A DNA stretch of 64,000 bases from Chrysoperla carnea (Eukaryota > Arthropoda > Insecta > Neuroptera > Chrysopidae). Shown piece by piece: positions 23,130-34,320 of this stretch (position 1 is the stretch's first letter; each line of letters opens with the position of its first letter). Made by a program: the position numbers and the translations under genes. Under the pieces are notes generated by a model, which made no database searches, was not told where the DNA came from, and was given only the letters and a program-made list of their open reading frames with translations. The stretch covers positions 30,276,140 to 30,340,139 of the forward strand of contig NC_058342.1 of NCBI RefSeq assembly GCF_905475395.1. Direction: 5' to 3'.

Positions 23130-23358
23130 TATGCATATATATCAAGACGCGCAGCGTAAACCGCTCCTCGCACAGACCTGAAACTTTGGGGGGGGGGAGT
23201 TCTTTGCATGACGTAGGCATCCAATAAGAAAATATTTTCTGAAATATTCTAAGGGAGTGAAAAACGGGGACAAAGTCTGCATGAGACAACGTGATTCCTT
23301 GCTCCATTCTACTTCAAATTCGGCATAAACCATGGGTAAAAAATCGGGTAGCCGCTAG
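23130..23358 (+). mobile_element. Helitron-like family 2, copy 1
   Basis: Shares CTGAAACTTKGG, GAGKGTGAAAAACG and GGGACAAAG-like blocks with 37546-37763. It ends CGGGTAGCCGCTAG with host T following, as expected for a Helitron 3' end. The 5' boundary is uncertain. A 10-G run lies near 23190. The two overlapping minus-strand frames here are not genes. Confidence 0.5.
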
Positions 23359-24217
23359 TATGCACATATAACGGGATTTTTTACGTATTGAGTTATCATG
23401 ACAATTCTTTTCGTATAAAATATAGACAAAATGTGTGATCATTTTAAATTTTTTCTTGAAATGAATACTTTTTTATTTTTTAGACTTATTTTAAAAATAT
23501 AATTCTAAATATAAAAGCCGCTAAAGTTTTATAAATTTATTTTCTAAGTTTTATAAATTTCTTAGTTGCAATTGCGAAGGAACTATCTTAAAATGTGTTT
23601 ATTAGATGGTAAAATAAATCTACATAAGTGTCACTTCTTAAAACAAAATTCTAAAACATATTTTACACTAGGTTAAATGAAATCGTGTTTGGTAAGGGTG
23701 CCTTTATGTTAAATAGAATTTTTTAAATGAGATGTTAATACGATTCATACACCTATTAAGAAATATGGTATAAAATATTTGTAGCCTATCGTATTGTAAA
23801 TGAGATTGGTGGCGCTACATTGCTTTCATATTATGTGGTTAAAATATCAATGCGGTTTTCATTTCAATTCATAACTAGAGGTATAATAACTAGTACACTT
23901 TACTAGAATACCGAACGGAATGACTGACTGACTTGTACGGTGAAACCACTGAAAACTAATTAAATATTTTAGGTGACATTTTACCAAGATATTTGTAATA
24001 TAAGTCATCACAACTAACTACAAACACATAAAATTGTTTTCTTGGTTTTCTTTGAACAACACCCAACTCACAAGAATATAATGAAAACATGGTCGGAGCT
24101 GAGTTTACAACAACCGAAGACCGAACTTTTATCTTATTTTTAGTTAATTGCACGTTCTTCAACATACAAATTATTTAGAGAGAGAGACTTATTAAAACAA
24201 AGGAATTTGTTTATTAA
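23359..24217. other. unassigned AT-rich region
   Basis: No gene is recognised. A GACTGACTGACT phrase near 23922 resembles the start of Helitron-like family 2 but has no matching 3' end nearby. Confidence 0.4.
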
Positions 24218-25120
24218 AAACAAGTGAAAGCAAACAATTGACTGAGTTAATTGTTGAAATACCATGTACAGACAGCGTGGTTTTCGTTATGTAAGTAAAT
24301 CGAGAGTTTGGATGAGGATTTAGATAAATCTCATCTTTCAACATTACCATTTTCGCAATAGTTTCTTTTATCACGTCTTGTAAGTCAAGAGAGATAGCGA
24401 GCAATACATACATGTCACACACACATCTACTACTACATAATAATCGAACCTAATTTACGCTCTCACGGTTAAACAGTAATGTTTTCGAAAAAATATTTCA
24501 AACAAAAGTTGCTTAGTTTTTTATAAGGAACATTTCTTGCAGTAAAAATTTTGTTATATCTCTAACGGCTTACTAGATGGCTCTTTTACGAACTCGACCT
24601 CACTTTTTACGACCTGAACCCGCTGTAAAAATTGATATCTTTTTTCGTTTTTGAATTATCTTAATAATAATAATAATGGGGTTTAACCTCCGTTTCTCGG
24701 ACATATACGCCTATAACAGAGGCCACCCACATCATTATTTGTTAATCTTTATTTATTTAACTACATACATATTTACAATTACACTTTGATGTGGGTGGAT
24801 TCGGTTACTTCGTTCATATCCAAGCGACGACAATGTGATCAATTCTATCGCCCTTATTAATTTTAACTGTTCACACTGCCGTTGCCTGGATTCGAACCCG
24901 CAACCTAAGTCTAAATAGACGAACAATCAAAGGCTAACGCCTTAGACCGCTCGGCCATTTAGGCTCTAAATTATCTTGATGACAGGCGGGCAAACGGACA
25001 ACTGGAAATGGACTAATTAGGTGATTTTCTGAACACCTGTACCAAGTATTTCTAAGCGTAACTAACTTGAGACTAAACTTCGTATTGGTACCTTGATATA
25101 TTTCATATACATGGTCTAAA
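24218..25120 (-). mobile_element. HINE copy 6, split by a SINE insertion
   Basis: The 3' part (24218-24662) and 5' part (24969-25120) are the two halves of one element. Between them sits the SINE at 24663-24968, flanked by the duplicated AATTATCTT. In other copies the two sides are contiguous at this point (the stretch before the GTCT microsatellite). Confidence 0.8.
24663..24968 (-). mobile_element. complete tRNA-derived SINE (SINE-1), about 306 bp
   Basis: On the minus strand the head GCCTAAATGGCCGAGCGGTC continues to a long-variable-arm (Ser/Leu-type) tRNA-like region with B box GGTTCGAATCC. The tRNA-unrelated body contains CACCCACATCA and its inverted partner TGATGTGGGTGG, and it ends GGTTAAACCCC(ATTATT)n. 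A 9-bp target duplication AATTATCTT (24654-24662 and 24969-24977) bounds it precisely. The A and B boxes are intact, so RNA polymerase III transcription is possible. Reverse transcription would need a partner LINE recognising the ATT tail. Confidence 0.88.
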
Positions 25121-25608
25121 AATTGTATCATCTATTTTTGTAAACTCCACTCCGACTAGCACTCATTGCTTTGCTAACTGAAGAATTATGATTGTTTGTT
25201 TATACAACAGAACAGAATAGAACAGAGTTGTGAGGAGGATGACTTTTGTGTGTTTCCATTCATGTTATTCCTCATTTGCATATGAATCATTATATTCCAC
25301 ACACAAATATTTTCAAATCTTATAAATAATTTGAAATTAAAATGTACAATAAATTTATTACTCATAATGCAATTTGTTGTGTGATCCGACTTTACTTGAA
25401 TGTGATGGTGATTAATGATCATTGAGATGGGAAGGTTCTCATCGCGTTACACTACGGCAAACATTTATAGAAGGGGAATTTTAAATATTCCTCAATTTTT
25501 TTACCTGCAAAGTAAACTGAAGAATTTACGAGCGCCAGGGAAACTTAGAATTGAAGGCTTGAGTTGCAGGATTGTTGAAAAAACTATTTAAATTAAAGTT
25601 AAAACCTT
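25121..25608. other. unassigned spacer
   Basis: No gene is seen. The minus-strand frame at 25186-25422 has no recognisable content. Confidence 0.4.
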
Positions 25609-26135
25609 AACAAGTGAAAACAAACAATTGACTAAATTAGTTGTTGAAATACCATGTATAGACAGTGTTGATTACTCTGTCACATTACACATACATACAT
25701 ATCACATACATATAATTGATATACCCATTTAATGGTACAATTTGCGCATAATATGCGCTCGCACACGGAAAACAGTGATGTTTATGAAAAAATGTTTCAA
25801 ACAAAAGTTGTTAATTTTTTATAAGGAACATTTTTTACATTTAAACTTTTGTTCTATCTCTAACCGTTTACAAGATGGGTTCTACGGGTACAAGACCCAA
25901 TTGACCTATGTTGCTCATTTACAAACTCGACCTAACTTTTTACGTCTTCAGCACGCTATAAAAATTTCAGCTTGATATCTCTTTTCGTTATTAGACCGAC
26001 AACCGGAAATGGACTAGTTAGATGATTTTATGAACACCTATACCAAAATTTTGTTGGTAGCATCAATTTTTTTAAGCGTTACAAACTTGGGATTAAATTT
26101 AGTATACCTTGATATATTTCATATACATGGTATAA
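25609..26135 (-). mobile_element. HINE copy 7, near full length
   Basis: Runs from AACAAGTGAAAACAAACAAT to CATATACATGGTATA on the plus strand. The microsatellite is contracted here (only GACCGACAACCGG). Confidence 0.8.
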
Positions 26136-26164
26136 TTATTGATAAAAACAAAGCAAACCTGTTG

Positions 26165-26462
26165 TGCCCGACTTATTAAAGATGTATGACCACGACAGTG
26201 GGGACCCAAATTTAAAAAAAATATAAATTTTCAATTTTGATGGTGAATTAATAAAATTTTTCGATATTTGCCTTGGTTTTCAAAATATCGAAAATTTTGT
26301 TTAATTATTTGGCATTCGATATTTCAAAACCAAGGCAAATATCGAAAAATTTTATTCTATATTTTCGTCTACAATCATGAAGTTATAACAAAATTCACCA
26401 TCAAAGTTGAAAATAAGGTACAAAAAAGTCTAAGCCTACCTTGGCGGACGTACTACCTTAAC
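26165..26462. mobile_element. MITE family G copy 1 with a long near-perfect hairpin
   Basis: The centre is an inverted repeat with arms of about 43 nt (26250-26292 and 26315-26356) and a 22-nt loop. The arms contain TTTTTCGATATTTGCCTTGG. Flanking blocks GAATTTTGTTATAACTTCATG and TGTAGACGAAAA (read on the minus strand) are shared with 52521-53147. The right end reads CCTTGGCGGACGTACTACCTTAA; the left end is a decayed TTAAAGATGTATGACCACG. The two ends are of different TIR types, so this may be a composite. Confidence 0.65.
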
Positions 26463-26849
26463 TAACCATTCAATAAACTTGGACATGTTTTTTCAAATTT
26501 TTCAATTCGAATTATTTTAATATTTTAGGATATAAAATCATATCAAACACAAATTTTCAACACTGAAAACAATTCCCAATTTCTATTCGGCTGTCTAAAT
26601 ACAATAATATCAATATTCTCATTGGGAAAAACTATCAATCAAATTGAAATATTGAGGTTATAACATTTTATTATTAGACCATTTCCATGACCTATTATTT
26701 AGCTACTTTAAAATTTCGTTTTATTTTTAGTCTTATTATTCACAGCTTTCATGCAACCTAGTATTAAGCACCACCCGGAGCAAATGAGAGCAAATGTAAA
26801 CTACATACAAATTAACCCAATTCAATGAAAAATAAGAATATAAATAAAT
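26463..26849. other. unassigned spacer
   Basis: AT-rich; no gene or repeat recognised. Confidence 0.4.
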
Positions 26850-27368
26850 AACAAGTAAAAACAAACAATTGGCTGATTTAATTGTTGAAATATCATGTAA
26901 AGACAATGCTGATTACGCAATGATTTGTTTTTTTACGTCATATATACATACATGTGACAAACACTTAACTGATATTCCCATATAATAACATACATATACT
27001 ATCTAATTTGAGCTCTCACGGGTAAACAGTGATATTTACGAAAAAATGTTTCAAACAAAAGTTCTTTATTTTTTTATAAGAAATATTTTTTATATTTAAA
27101 CTTTTGTTGTATCTCTAACGGTTTACAACATGGGTCCAACGGATCCATGACCCAATTAACCTATGTGACTCATTTACGAACTCGATATCATTTTTTATGC
27201 ACTGAGCACGCTATAAAAATTTGAGCTTGATATCTTTTTTGAGCTGTTGACAGACAGACAGACGGACAGAAAACCGAAAAAGGACTATCTAGGTGATTTT
27301 ATGAACACCTATACCAAAGTTTTGGGACTAAACTTAGTATACCTTGATATATTTCATATACATTGGAA
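26850..27368 (-). mobile_element. HINE copy 8, near full length
   Basis: Begins AACAAGTAAAAACAAACAAT and ends ATATACATTGGAACA, with the plus-strand CAGACAGACAGACGGACAG microsatellite intact. The ATCAATATTTTTAAGCG segment near the 5' end is deleted. Confidence 0.78.
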
Positions 27369-27459
27369 CAAAAAAAAAATTTTTCCTCGAAAATTGACCC
27401 TCTTGATATTATTCGATGAATTAGAATTTGAAGCACTGTCTATGTTGGTAATGACATTC

Positions 27460-27690
27460 AGAAAAAAAATTTTCAAACAAAAGCTGCGAAATTTTTCACA
27501 ATGAACTTTTTTTGTATTTTGATATCTCCCTCTCTCTCTTACGATTTACAAGATGAGTTCGTAAGTGATCCAAAAAGCTTATATCGCTCGTTTTTACCTC
27601 TTAAGGCTCGAATTTCAGTTCGATATATCTTTTTTAGCTGCGACGAACAAACAGACTGATATACTGATAAATGAAAATCTTCTCCTGACA
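27460..27690 (-). repeat. diverged HINE-like relative
   Basis: Retains the family order in weak form: CAAACAAAAGCTG, GTATTTTGATATCTC, TTACGATTTACAAGATGAGTTC, a GCTCGAATTTCAG-like block and ACAAACAGACTGATA. It lacks convincing ends and sits directly beside copy 8. Confidence 0.35.
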
Positions 27691-28748
27691 TCTAAGAATT
27701 CTAGCTATCAAAAATTGTTCATAAATATCCTGGAGTTAAATTTTCTATGCATAATAAAGTTACGATAAGTAAATTTTGATTCGTGGAAAGCAAACTTCAT
27801 GTACTAAGTGCACAATAAAAGACAATCTATAGTTCTTTTCAACAACAACAAAAAAAAAAAGTATACCATTTGTGAGAAAAACCTTTATTATATACAATTC
27901 TAAGTAAGCAAAATAATTCTAGAGAATTGTATAAATTCGGAGAAAAAAGACGGTTTTTCATTACAATCTCGATTTACATATTTAAGTAGTTTTTCCTTAC
28001 AAAAGCGGTCATTTATATCCGACAAGGGCGTTAACACAAACTGTTATATAATTCACAGTATAATTAATTATTAAACCTAAATTCATTAGAAATATATAAA
28101 ATTACTGAGTGTATCAGTTATCAACATAAATTTCGAAGGTCAATTATTTTTTCCATCTACTAATTCTGTTACAATTTTACAGACTTAGTATTTAAACATT
28201 AAAGCAGGTAAGCCCTCACGAGCGTATTCAGCCTTTGGTACCAGGAGCAACAATATAGGAATTTTGGGTGTAGAGAAGGGCAAATTAGATAAATTTCGGA
28301 ATATTTTTTTTTATTATTTGGGTCCTAATTGAACGGCAACACGGGCGTACTTAATGTTTAGTTCAAGGAGAGCTAAGCAAGTTTTTGATTTAAAGGGAAC
28401 AAATAAGAGGATTAATTTGGCATAAACGCAAATTAATCCAAGTAAATCAACGCAAATCCATATCCAGGTACGCCCTTGTAAACGTTGACCAAAAGTTGAG
28501 GTTAGTAAGTCTCATATTAACCCAAGAAATTGAATTGGATGATATTGGAATGATACTGAATTGTAAGTTTTTGTGTATGAAACAAGTTTGACTTTTTGAA
28601 ACATTTTCTTCTGCTTTGATTTTCTTCGAGCATAATTTTTTTAGTTTGTTGGGATTTAATCAACTTAAAAATTTCCCTCTAGAGTTAGCATTCCCCCTAT
28701 TATTAATGGGTAAAAAACTATAAGCAGCCGATAAAAAATCCTGTGACG
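27691..28748. other. mostly unassigned; candidate small MITE at 28339-28480
   Basis: No gene is seen. ACACGGGCGTACTTA (from 28338) and the reverse complement ACAAGGGCGTACCTG at the right define a possible 143-bp element with 14-15 bp terminal repeats. Confidence 0.35.
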
Positions 28749-29226
28749 TTTTTTAACCATGTATGTAATATACATCAAGGTATACTAAATTTAGTCCCAA
28801 GTTTGTAACGCTTAAAAATATTGATGCTACGAACAAAATTTTGGTATAGATGTTCTTAAAATCCCCTAATCCGTCCATTTCCGACTGTCAGTCTGTCTGC
28901 TCGTCTGTCATCACGATAATTCAAAAGCGAAAAGAGATATCAAGTTGAAATTTTTATAGCGTGCTTTGTAAAAAGTGAGGTCAAGTTCGTAAATGAACAA
29001 TATAGCACAATTGGATCTTGTGATAGAACAAAAGTATAAATGTAAAAAATGTTCCTTATCAGGCAATGAACAACTTTTGTTTTGAAACATTATTTCGTTA
29101 ACATCACTGTTTACCCACGAGGGCGCAAATTATGTATGTACGTGTAATGTGACAGTGTAATCGACACTGTCTATACATGGTATTTCAACAATTAACTCAG
29201 CCATTTGCGTGTTTTAACTTGTTTTT
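28749..29226 (+). mobile_element. HINE copy 9, near full length
   Basis: Starts TTTTTAACCATGTATGTAAT and ends GTTTTAACTTGTTTTTG. The segment with GACCCATCTTGTAAACCG is deleted, so GGATCTTG runs straight into TGATAGAACAAAAGT. Confidence 0.78.
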
Positions 29227-29710
29227 GTTATCTTTGAACATTCAGTGCGATATAATTTTATTAAAACTTTTCTACATTATCCAGAATATTAAATATGCAT
29301 TAAAGTACACCATTAAAAGACGATTCAATTAATAAATTATTGAAAAGACAAAATTTTCATGTGCGGGTGCACACAGCGTGAACATAAGTACGTACAACGC
29401 ACATAACTTAATATTTACCCCCTATTAAAATTTTCAATTGTGGAAAATTATGATCGTAATAAACAGACAAATTATTCCGTAATAAGATTTAAAATAATTT
29501 ATTCAATACGGAGGTTTAAATTGAATAAATTTTAAATAAAATGACCGTGATCAAGTGACCATTTTATTTTTGGTTTATTGTTTTTCCTCGAATTTATTTT
29601 GATGGTGATGAAAGTGGTTAGAAAATACAATTTATCCTTTTTCTTCATTGTAATTTTTTTTAGTTCAAGTAATACGGGATTCAAATTAATTTTTTTTGTG
29701 TATCACAACT
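29227..29710. other. unassigned spacer
   Basis: AT-rich; no gene is recognised. Confidence 0.4.
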
Positions 29711-29977
29711 ATTTCAAAAAGGTGGCACAGTGTGGAGAAGGAGGACGCGACGTCTCATCTTTTCTGCCGCTGTCCAGCTCTTGCCATGAGATCCTTGCTC
29801 TCTGACCTAAATTCCGTTGACGTCAAAGCACTCCTGCTGATCTTAAACAGCTCAAAATGGTTCATGGAGTAGTGGCCGAGGATAGGCCAACCTTTTTTCA
29901 ACCACAGGACAGCCACTTTAGTGAACCATAGAATGGCAATATTGATTACTGTGACTGGCTTTCCGCAGGGCATGCGA
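29711..29977 (+). pseudogene. LINE 3' end, C-terminal RT-ORF remnant (copy 1)
   Basis: A plus-strand frame reads ...EDATSHLFCRCPALAM..., then VDVKALLLILNSSKWFME and a stop near 29867. The H-x4-C motif followed by PAL is the C-terminal zinc-knuckle region of Jockey/R1/I-type non-LTR retrotransposon polyproteins. It aligns residue by residue with the copy at 36509-36790. The upstream cysteine pair is degraded (W-H-S-V for C-H-S-G), and everything 5' is missing, as in typical 5'-truncated LINE insertions. The satellite array begins immediately downstream. Confidence 0.75.
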
Positions 29978-30900
29978 CCAATCGTTAAATGAACCCGATT
30001 TTTGAATTTTTTGGGTCATTTATACCTTATAAACTGTGTTTCATCAAATTCCGAAACATAATTTTTTTTCTCGATTTTTTACCATTTTTTGAAGGGGTAG
30101 GTACCCCTTGGAAAAAAATCGAAAAAATCAAAAATTTTTTTCAGTTTCAGAATTCGATAAAAATTAGTTTATAAGGTAATTTTGACCCAAAAAATTCAAA
30201 AATCGAGTTTATTTGACGATTAGGCTAGTAGATTTTGAAAAAAACGAGTAATGGGATCGATTTTTGGCGATATCTCAAAAATTATCCGTCCAATCGTTAA
30301 ATGTACCCGATTTTTGAATTTCTTGGGTCAATTATACCTTAGAAACTTTGTTTCATGAAATTCGGAAACAACAAAATTTTTTGGATTTTTTGCAATTTTT
30401 TGAAGGGGTACGTACCCCTTGGAAAAATCGAAAAAAATCAAAAAAATTTTTCTGTTTCAGAACTCGATAAAACTCAGTTTATAAGGTAACTTTGTCCCAA
30501 AAAATTCAAAAATCGAGTTTATTTGACGATTAGGCTAGTAGATTTTGAAAAAAACGAGTAATGGGATCGATTTTTGGCGATATCTCAAAAATTATCCGTC
30601 CAATCGTTAAATGTACCCGATTTTTGAATTTCTTGGGTCAATTATACCTTAGAAACTTTGTTTCATGAAATTCCGAAACAACAAAATTTTTTGAATTTTT
30701 TGAAGGGCTACTTGGAAAAAATCGAAAAAAATCAAAATCGATAAAACTCAGTTTATAAGGTAACTTGGTCCCAAAAAATTCAAAAATTGGGTTTATTTGA
30801 CAATTGGACGAACATTTACTAAACTGTGTTTTATTGGGCTGGTAGATTTTGAAAAAATCGAGTCCTTGGATCGATTTTTGGCTATATCCTAAAAATAATC
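29978..30900. repeat. foldback satellite array, locus 3 (about 3 units, 304-320 bp)
   Basis: CGATATCTCAAAAATTATCCG is at 30268 and 30578 (310 bp), with a degenerate copy near 30881. Adjacent units are almost identical over about 200 bp (30181-30350 against 30491-30660). The dyad centres are GGGGTAGGTACCCC at 30094-30107 and GGGGTACGTACCCC at 30414-30427. The third unit has lost most of its centre. Confidence 0.85.
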
Positions 30901-31465
30901 CGGCTTTTCAAAAATGCTGCAATTCCTCTTTATTTTATGTCATTAAAAAAATGCAAAAACGGTATTGTATATAAGTTGTTTTTTTTTTTTTGTACTTCGT
31001 AAAGTTTTTTTTAAAATTAGGTCAATGGATCACATGATTTACAAGAGAAACATAACACAAGTACATAGGCATACACGCATGTACACATGATATTTCATAT
31101 ATGAAGCATGTTATAAAGAAATGCACGTAAAACACATTACACTCCTTGGGGTTTGCTCTAAGGGGTTTAAATAGTTGTTGCAACATAAATGCGTTTTATT
31201 TTTGTAAAACATACATTTTTGTTTACATTTTACTTCAGTAAGTACATCGTTGGCTTAATTTAGAAGTATTTAGTCCTAGCACTAATGTACTCAATTGAAA
31301 TTTTTTATAGCAAATTCTTTCAAACGCCTTCTGTTTCATTCTCTTAAAATGGATTTTTGATAAAATAGTTAAGAAGAAAATTTTTTTGGTTCGACATCTC
31401 AACGATATTGTTTTTAATACGTAGATAAATGACAAAAATCTCCTTTTCAACAAAGTACTTCGTTG
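30901..31465. other. unassigned AT-rich region
   Basis: No gene or repeat is recognised beyond short T-runs. Confidence 0.4.
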
Positions 31466-31650
31466 TTATACCCTGTATATTTGTCTGTCCTGCTGTCCGT
31501 TCGTGAGTACGATTACTCAAAAACGAAAAGTTGAGGAGCTGAAATAGTGTTTTTAAGGCGTAAAATGTAGATTTGATATCTGAAACGAACAACATGATTA
31601 GTTTATAGGCTCGAAGACTCAACTTTTAAACTGTAAAAAACAGAAAAGTT
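31466..31650 (+). repeat. diverged HINE-like relative
   Basis: Keeps TATACCCTGTATAT, TGTCTGTCCTGCTGTCCG, ACTCAAAAACGAAAAG, GAGCTGAAAT and GGCGTAAAATG in the HINE order, then decays. Possibly an older subfamily. Confidence 0.45.
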
Positions 31651-31768
31651 TGAATATCCATGTTCTTCAAAACTGTACAATATAATAGGTTGATTTGCAG
31701 GTAGATTCAAATTTTTGATTCTAATTTCATATCAAACTTATCAAAAGGTCAATTTTCGGGGCAAACTA

Positions 31769-32263
31769 ATTTTTATACCATGTATATGAAATATATCAAG
31801 GTAAAAGGTTTGTAAACCTAAAAATATTGATGTTACCTCCAAAATTTTGGTATAGGTGTTCATAAATCACCTAGTTAGTCCGTTTTCGGTTGTCTGTCCG
31901 TCTGCCTGTCAACATGATAATTCAAAAACGAAAAGAGATGTCAAGTTGAAATTTTTATAGCGTGCTAGGGACGTAAAAAGTAAGGTTGAGTTCGTAAATG
32001 AGCAATTGTTTGTCTTCACTTGTTTAAAGCAACATAGGTCAATTGGGTCTTGGGAAAAATCCATATAAAAAAGATCCTTATTAATAAATAAACAACTTTT
32101 GTTTGAAACATTTTTTCGTAAGCATCACTATTTACCCGTGAGAGCACAAATAATATGCAAACTTTTGGGAATATCACATGTGTACAAACGATTGCCTCAT
32201 CAAAACTGTCTATACATGGTATTTCAACAATTAACTCAGTCAATTATGTTGTTTCGCTTGTTT
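31769..32263 (+). mobile_element. HINE copy 10 with an internal piece of its own 3' end
   Basis: Full span from TTTTTATACCATGTATATGAA to TTTCGCTTGTTT. Between AATGAGCAA and CATAGGTC an extra segment of about 27 bp (about 32005-32032) carries TTGTTTGTCTTCACTTGTTT, which is normally the extreme 3' end. The segment between GGTCTTGGG and the AAACAACTTTTG block is partly lost. ORFs here are shadows. Confidence 0.78.
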
Positions 32264-32923
32264 CTTTACATACAAAAGACATGAAATTTTTCCATTTTTA
32301 TAACAAAGTATTTCGTTTTTGTGTCATAAAAATAATATTTTATTTAAAAAGAATCTCGAATGATTCAATGAATTGTTGTAAAAATTTACATGGTCTACAA
32401 AGACTCAATTTTGATAACCACAAAAATTTTAAGAAGAGGAAATCAACAATAACGACATTTTTGTATAAATAATTAATACGTGAGACACATATTTTGAATC
32501 ACCTGTGTACGTAGGAGAACCTTAAATATTGACGACACAAACAAAAGTTGATATTTTTTCTTCTTCTTTCTAATAAAGAACGCATTCAAACAATCATCAT
32601 TTCCTATTGCAAAACCACTCATAAATATCGTAGAAAAAATACCAAGAAATATATAAAACAAATGTTTACTCATTAACCATCGTTATTATTGGTTTTGTTG
32701 TCAGAAAAAGAAAAGGACCTTATACTTTTAATTAAACACTATAAATAAGAATATTTATTGTTGGTGGGTTTATTGTACGAAATATTATTAACAATTTTTA
32801 TTATTATTGTTTATTAAATTGTTTTTTGATGTTATGTTTTGGCAATAACAATACAAGCATGGCCGTCGCCTAGGAATAGCATGAGAGATTCACAAAAATG
32901 GTTTAAAGCACCCACTTACTTCA
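32264..32923. other. unassigned spacer
   Basis: AT-rich; no gene is recognised. Confidence 0.4.
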
Positions 32924-32977
32924 AACAAGTGAAAACGAACAATTGACAGAGTTAACTGCTGAAATACCATGCATAGG
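32924..32977 (-). mobile_element. HINE copy 11, 3' end fragment
   Basis: Only the terminal 54 bp: AACAAGTGAAAACGAACAAT through GAAATACCATGCATA. It is followed at once by a hairpin (AGTCGGC / GCCGACT, 7-nt loop, 32984-33004). Confidence 0.75.
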
Positions 32978-33852
32978 CCGGATAGTCGGCCCATTTTGCC
33001 GACTCGTCCAAACATCCCTAATTAGAACATAAGAAATCAATATAAATTTTTATCCTAATCAAATAGTCTTAATTGGGCAGATAACTGATTTCGAAATTAC
33101 CAGATTATCCGTGAAAAGGAGAAAGTTAACTTGATACCATAACATTTGAAAGCTAAATTACAATTGATTAAAAAATAAAGAAGTTATAAGCATTCAAAGA
33201 TTGTTTCCCGTCTCTTTATTGCAAAACATAATTTTATTTGTAATCTCAATGGCGATACTCAACAATGACGTCACTTTAAAAGTATCTTCCTCTTTGTTTA
33301 ATAAGAAAGATTCTCTAAAGATTTTCAAAAATCAACTTCACTCTTTTGTCCGAGATACGAGAATTCTTCTAAGTGAAAACAAAATATGGTCATCATCCCA
33401 ATGATTACTTTTCGAAAATATTTTAACATGTCTATAACTTATTATAAAATAAAAAATGAGCATAATACCGATAATATATTAAATTTTAAACCATTAAGGG
33501 ATCTGAGAAAAAATTCAATTAATATTCAAAGAATGTAAAATTTAAATTAATTAAACACACCTCAAAAAAAAGTAATACTTGATATTCAAAATTCATCCCA
33601 ATTAATTATTGTTGTATTTTTAGTATTTTTTTCCCGAGAATATAGACTTATGTACTGTATTGAAAATCAATAAGGTGGGGTAGGGATATATTGTAAATCC
33701 GTTCATTACCCCTCGAAGACAATTTATAGATTTTTTTGGAGATTTCTGATTTTGTTTCTCCCTACTTATGGACAATCTCAGTGGTCATTTATTATTCAAT
33801 TGATCTGAAATTCATTTTGTTGAGTTTTTTCAACGTTTTAAAGCATCATCTT
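32978..33852. other. unassigned region
   Basis: Apart from the hairpin at 32984-33004 no structure is recognised. The frame at 33201-33404 is unremarkable. Confidence 0.4.
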
Positions 33853-34320
33853 TTAAAGTAATTCGGCTGTTTGAACAAGTACAGTGAATGTTCATTTGCG
33901 GTAAATAATAGTTCAAAGTCCCTTGATTACAATAAACGCAGTTTTGGGGCCTCAAAATTGTGAGTTACAAAGTACATTATGGAAGAATTCACAATAATGT
34001 GCATTGTACAAAAAATAATCGGTGATTGAGCTTCAAAAAAGTTTTCAACATGAAGAAAATTTGCCACTGATTCTGTTTATGCAAAAATAAACATAACCTT
34101 ACGACGCTTTCCAAAAAGAAAATATAAAAAACTTTGATTTTTGACGTTTAAACGTCAAAAACTAGTCAAATTGACGTATAAATTTTATCTTTTACGATAT
34201 TTTTAAAGCATTAAAAAATCATTTACGTGATACAAATATTATTTTTATTCATAACTTAAATTCAATGAATATAAATTAGTTCCTAACTTGACTAGTCATG
34301 TGACGGCCGAACTACTTTAA
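33853..34320 (+). mobile_element. MITE family B copy 2, full length (468 bp)
   Basis: The left end TTAAAGTAATTCGGC is mirrored by the right end GCCGAACTACTTTAA, so the element has about 15-bp terminal inverted repeats starting with TTAA. A perfect 24-bp palindrome centred on GACGTTTAAACGTC lies at 34138-34161. No open frame. TTAA ends suggest a piggyBac-like target choice, but the remaining TIR sequence is not diagnostic. Confidence 0.8.

Noticed and set aside
23083..23333. Two overlapping minus-strand frames around a poly-G run
   Set aside because: They lie inside a Helitron-like repeat; the composition comes from the repeat and no protein family is recognised.
32016..32472. Overlapping frames of 61-105 codons on both strands
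   Set aside because: Shadows of HINE copy 10; the same peptides (for example FLSVTNLGLNLVYLDIF in other copies) recur wherever the repeat is present.
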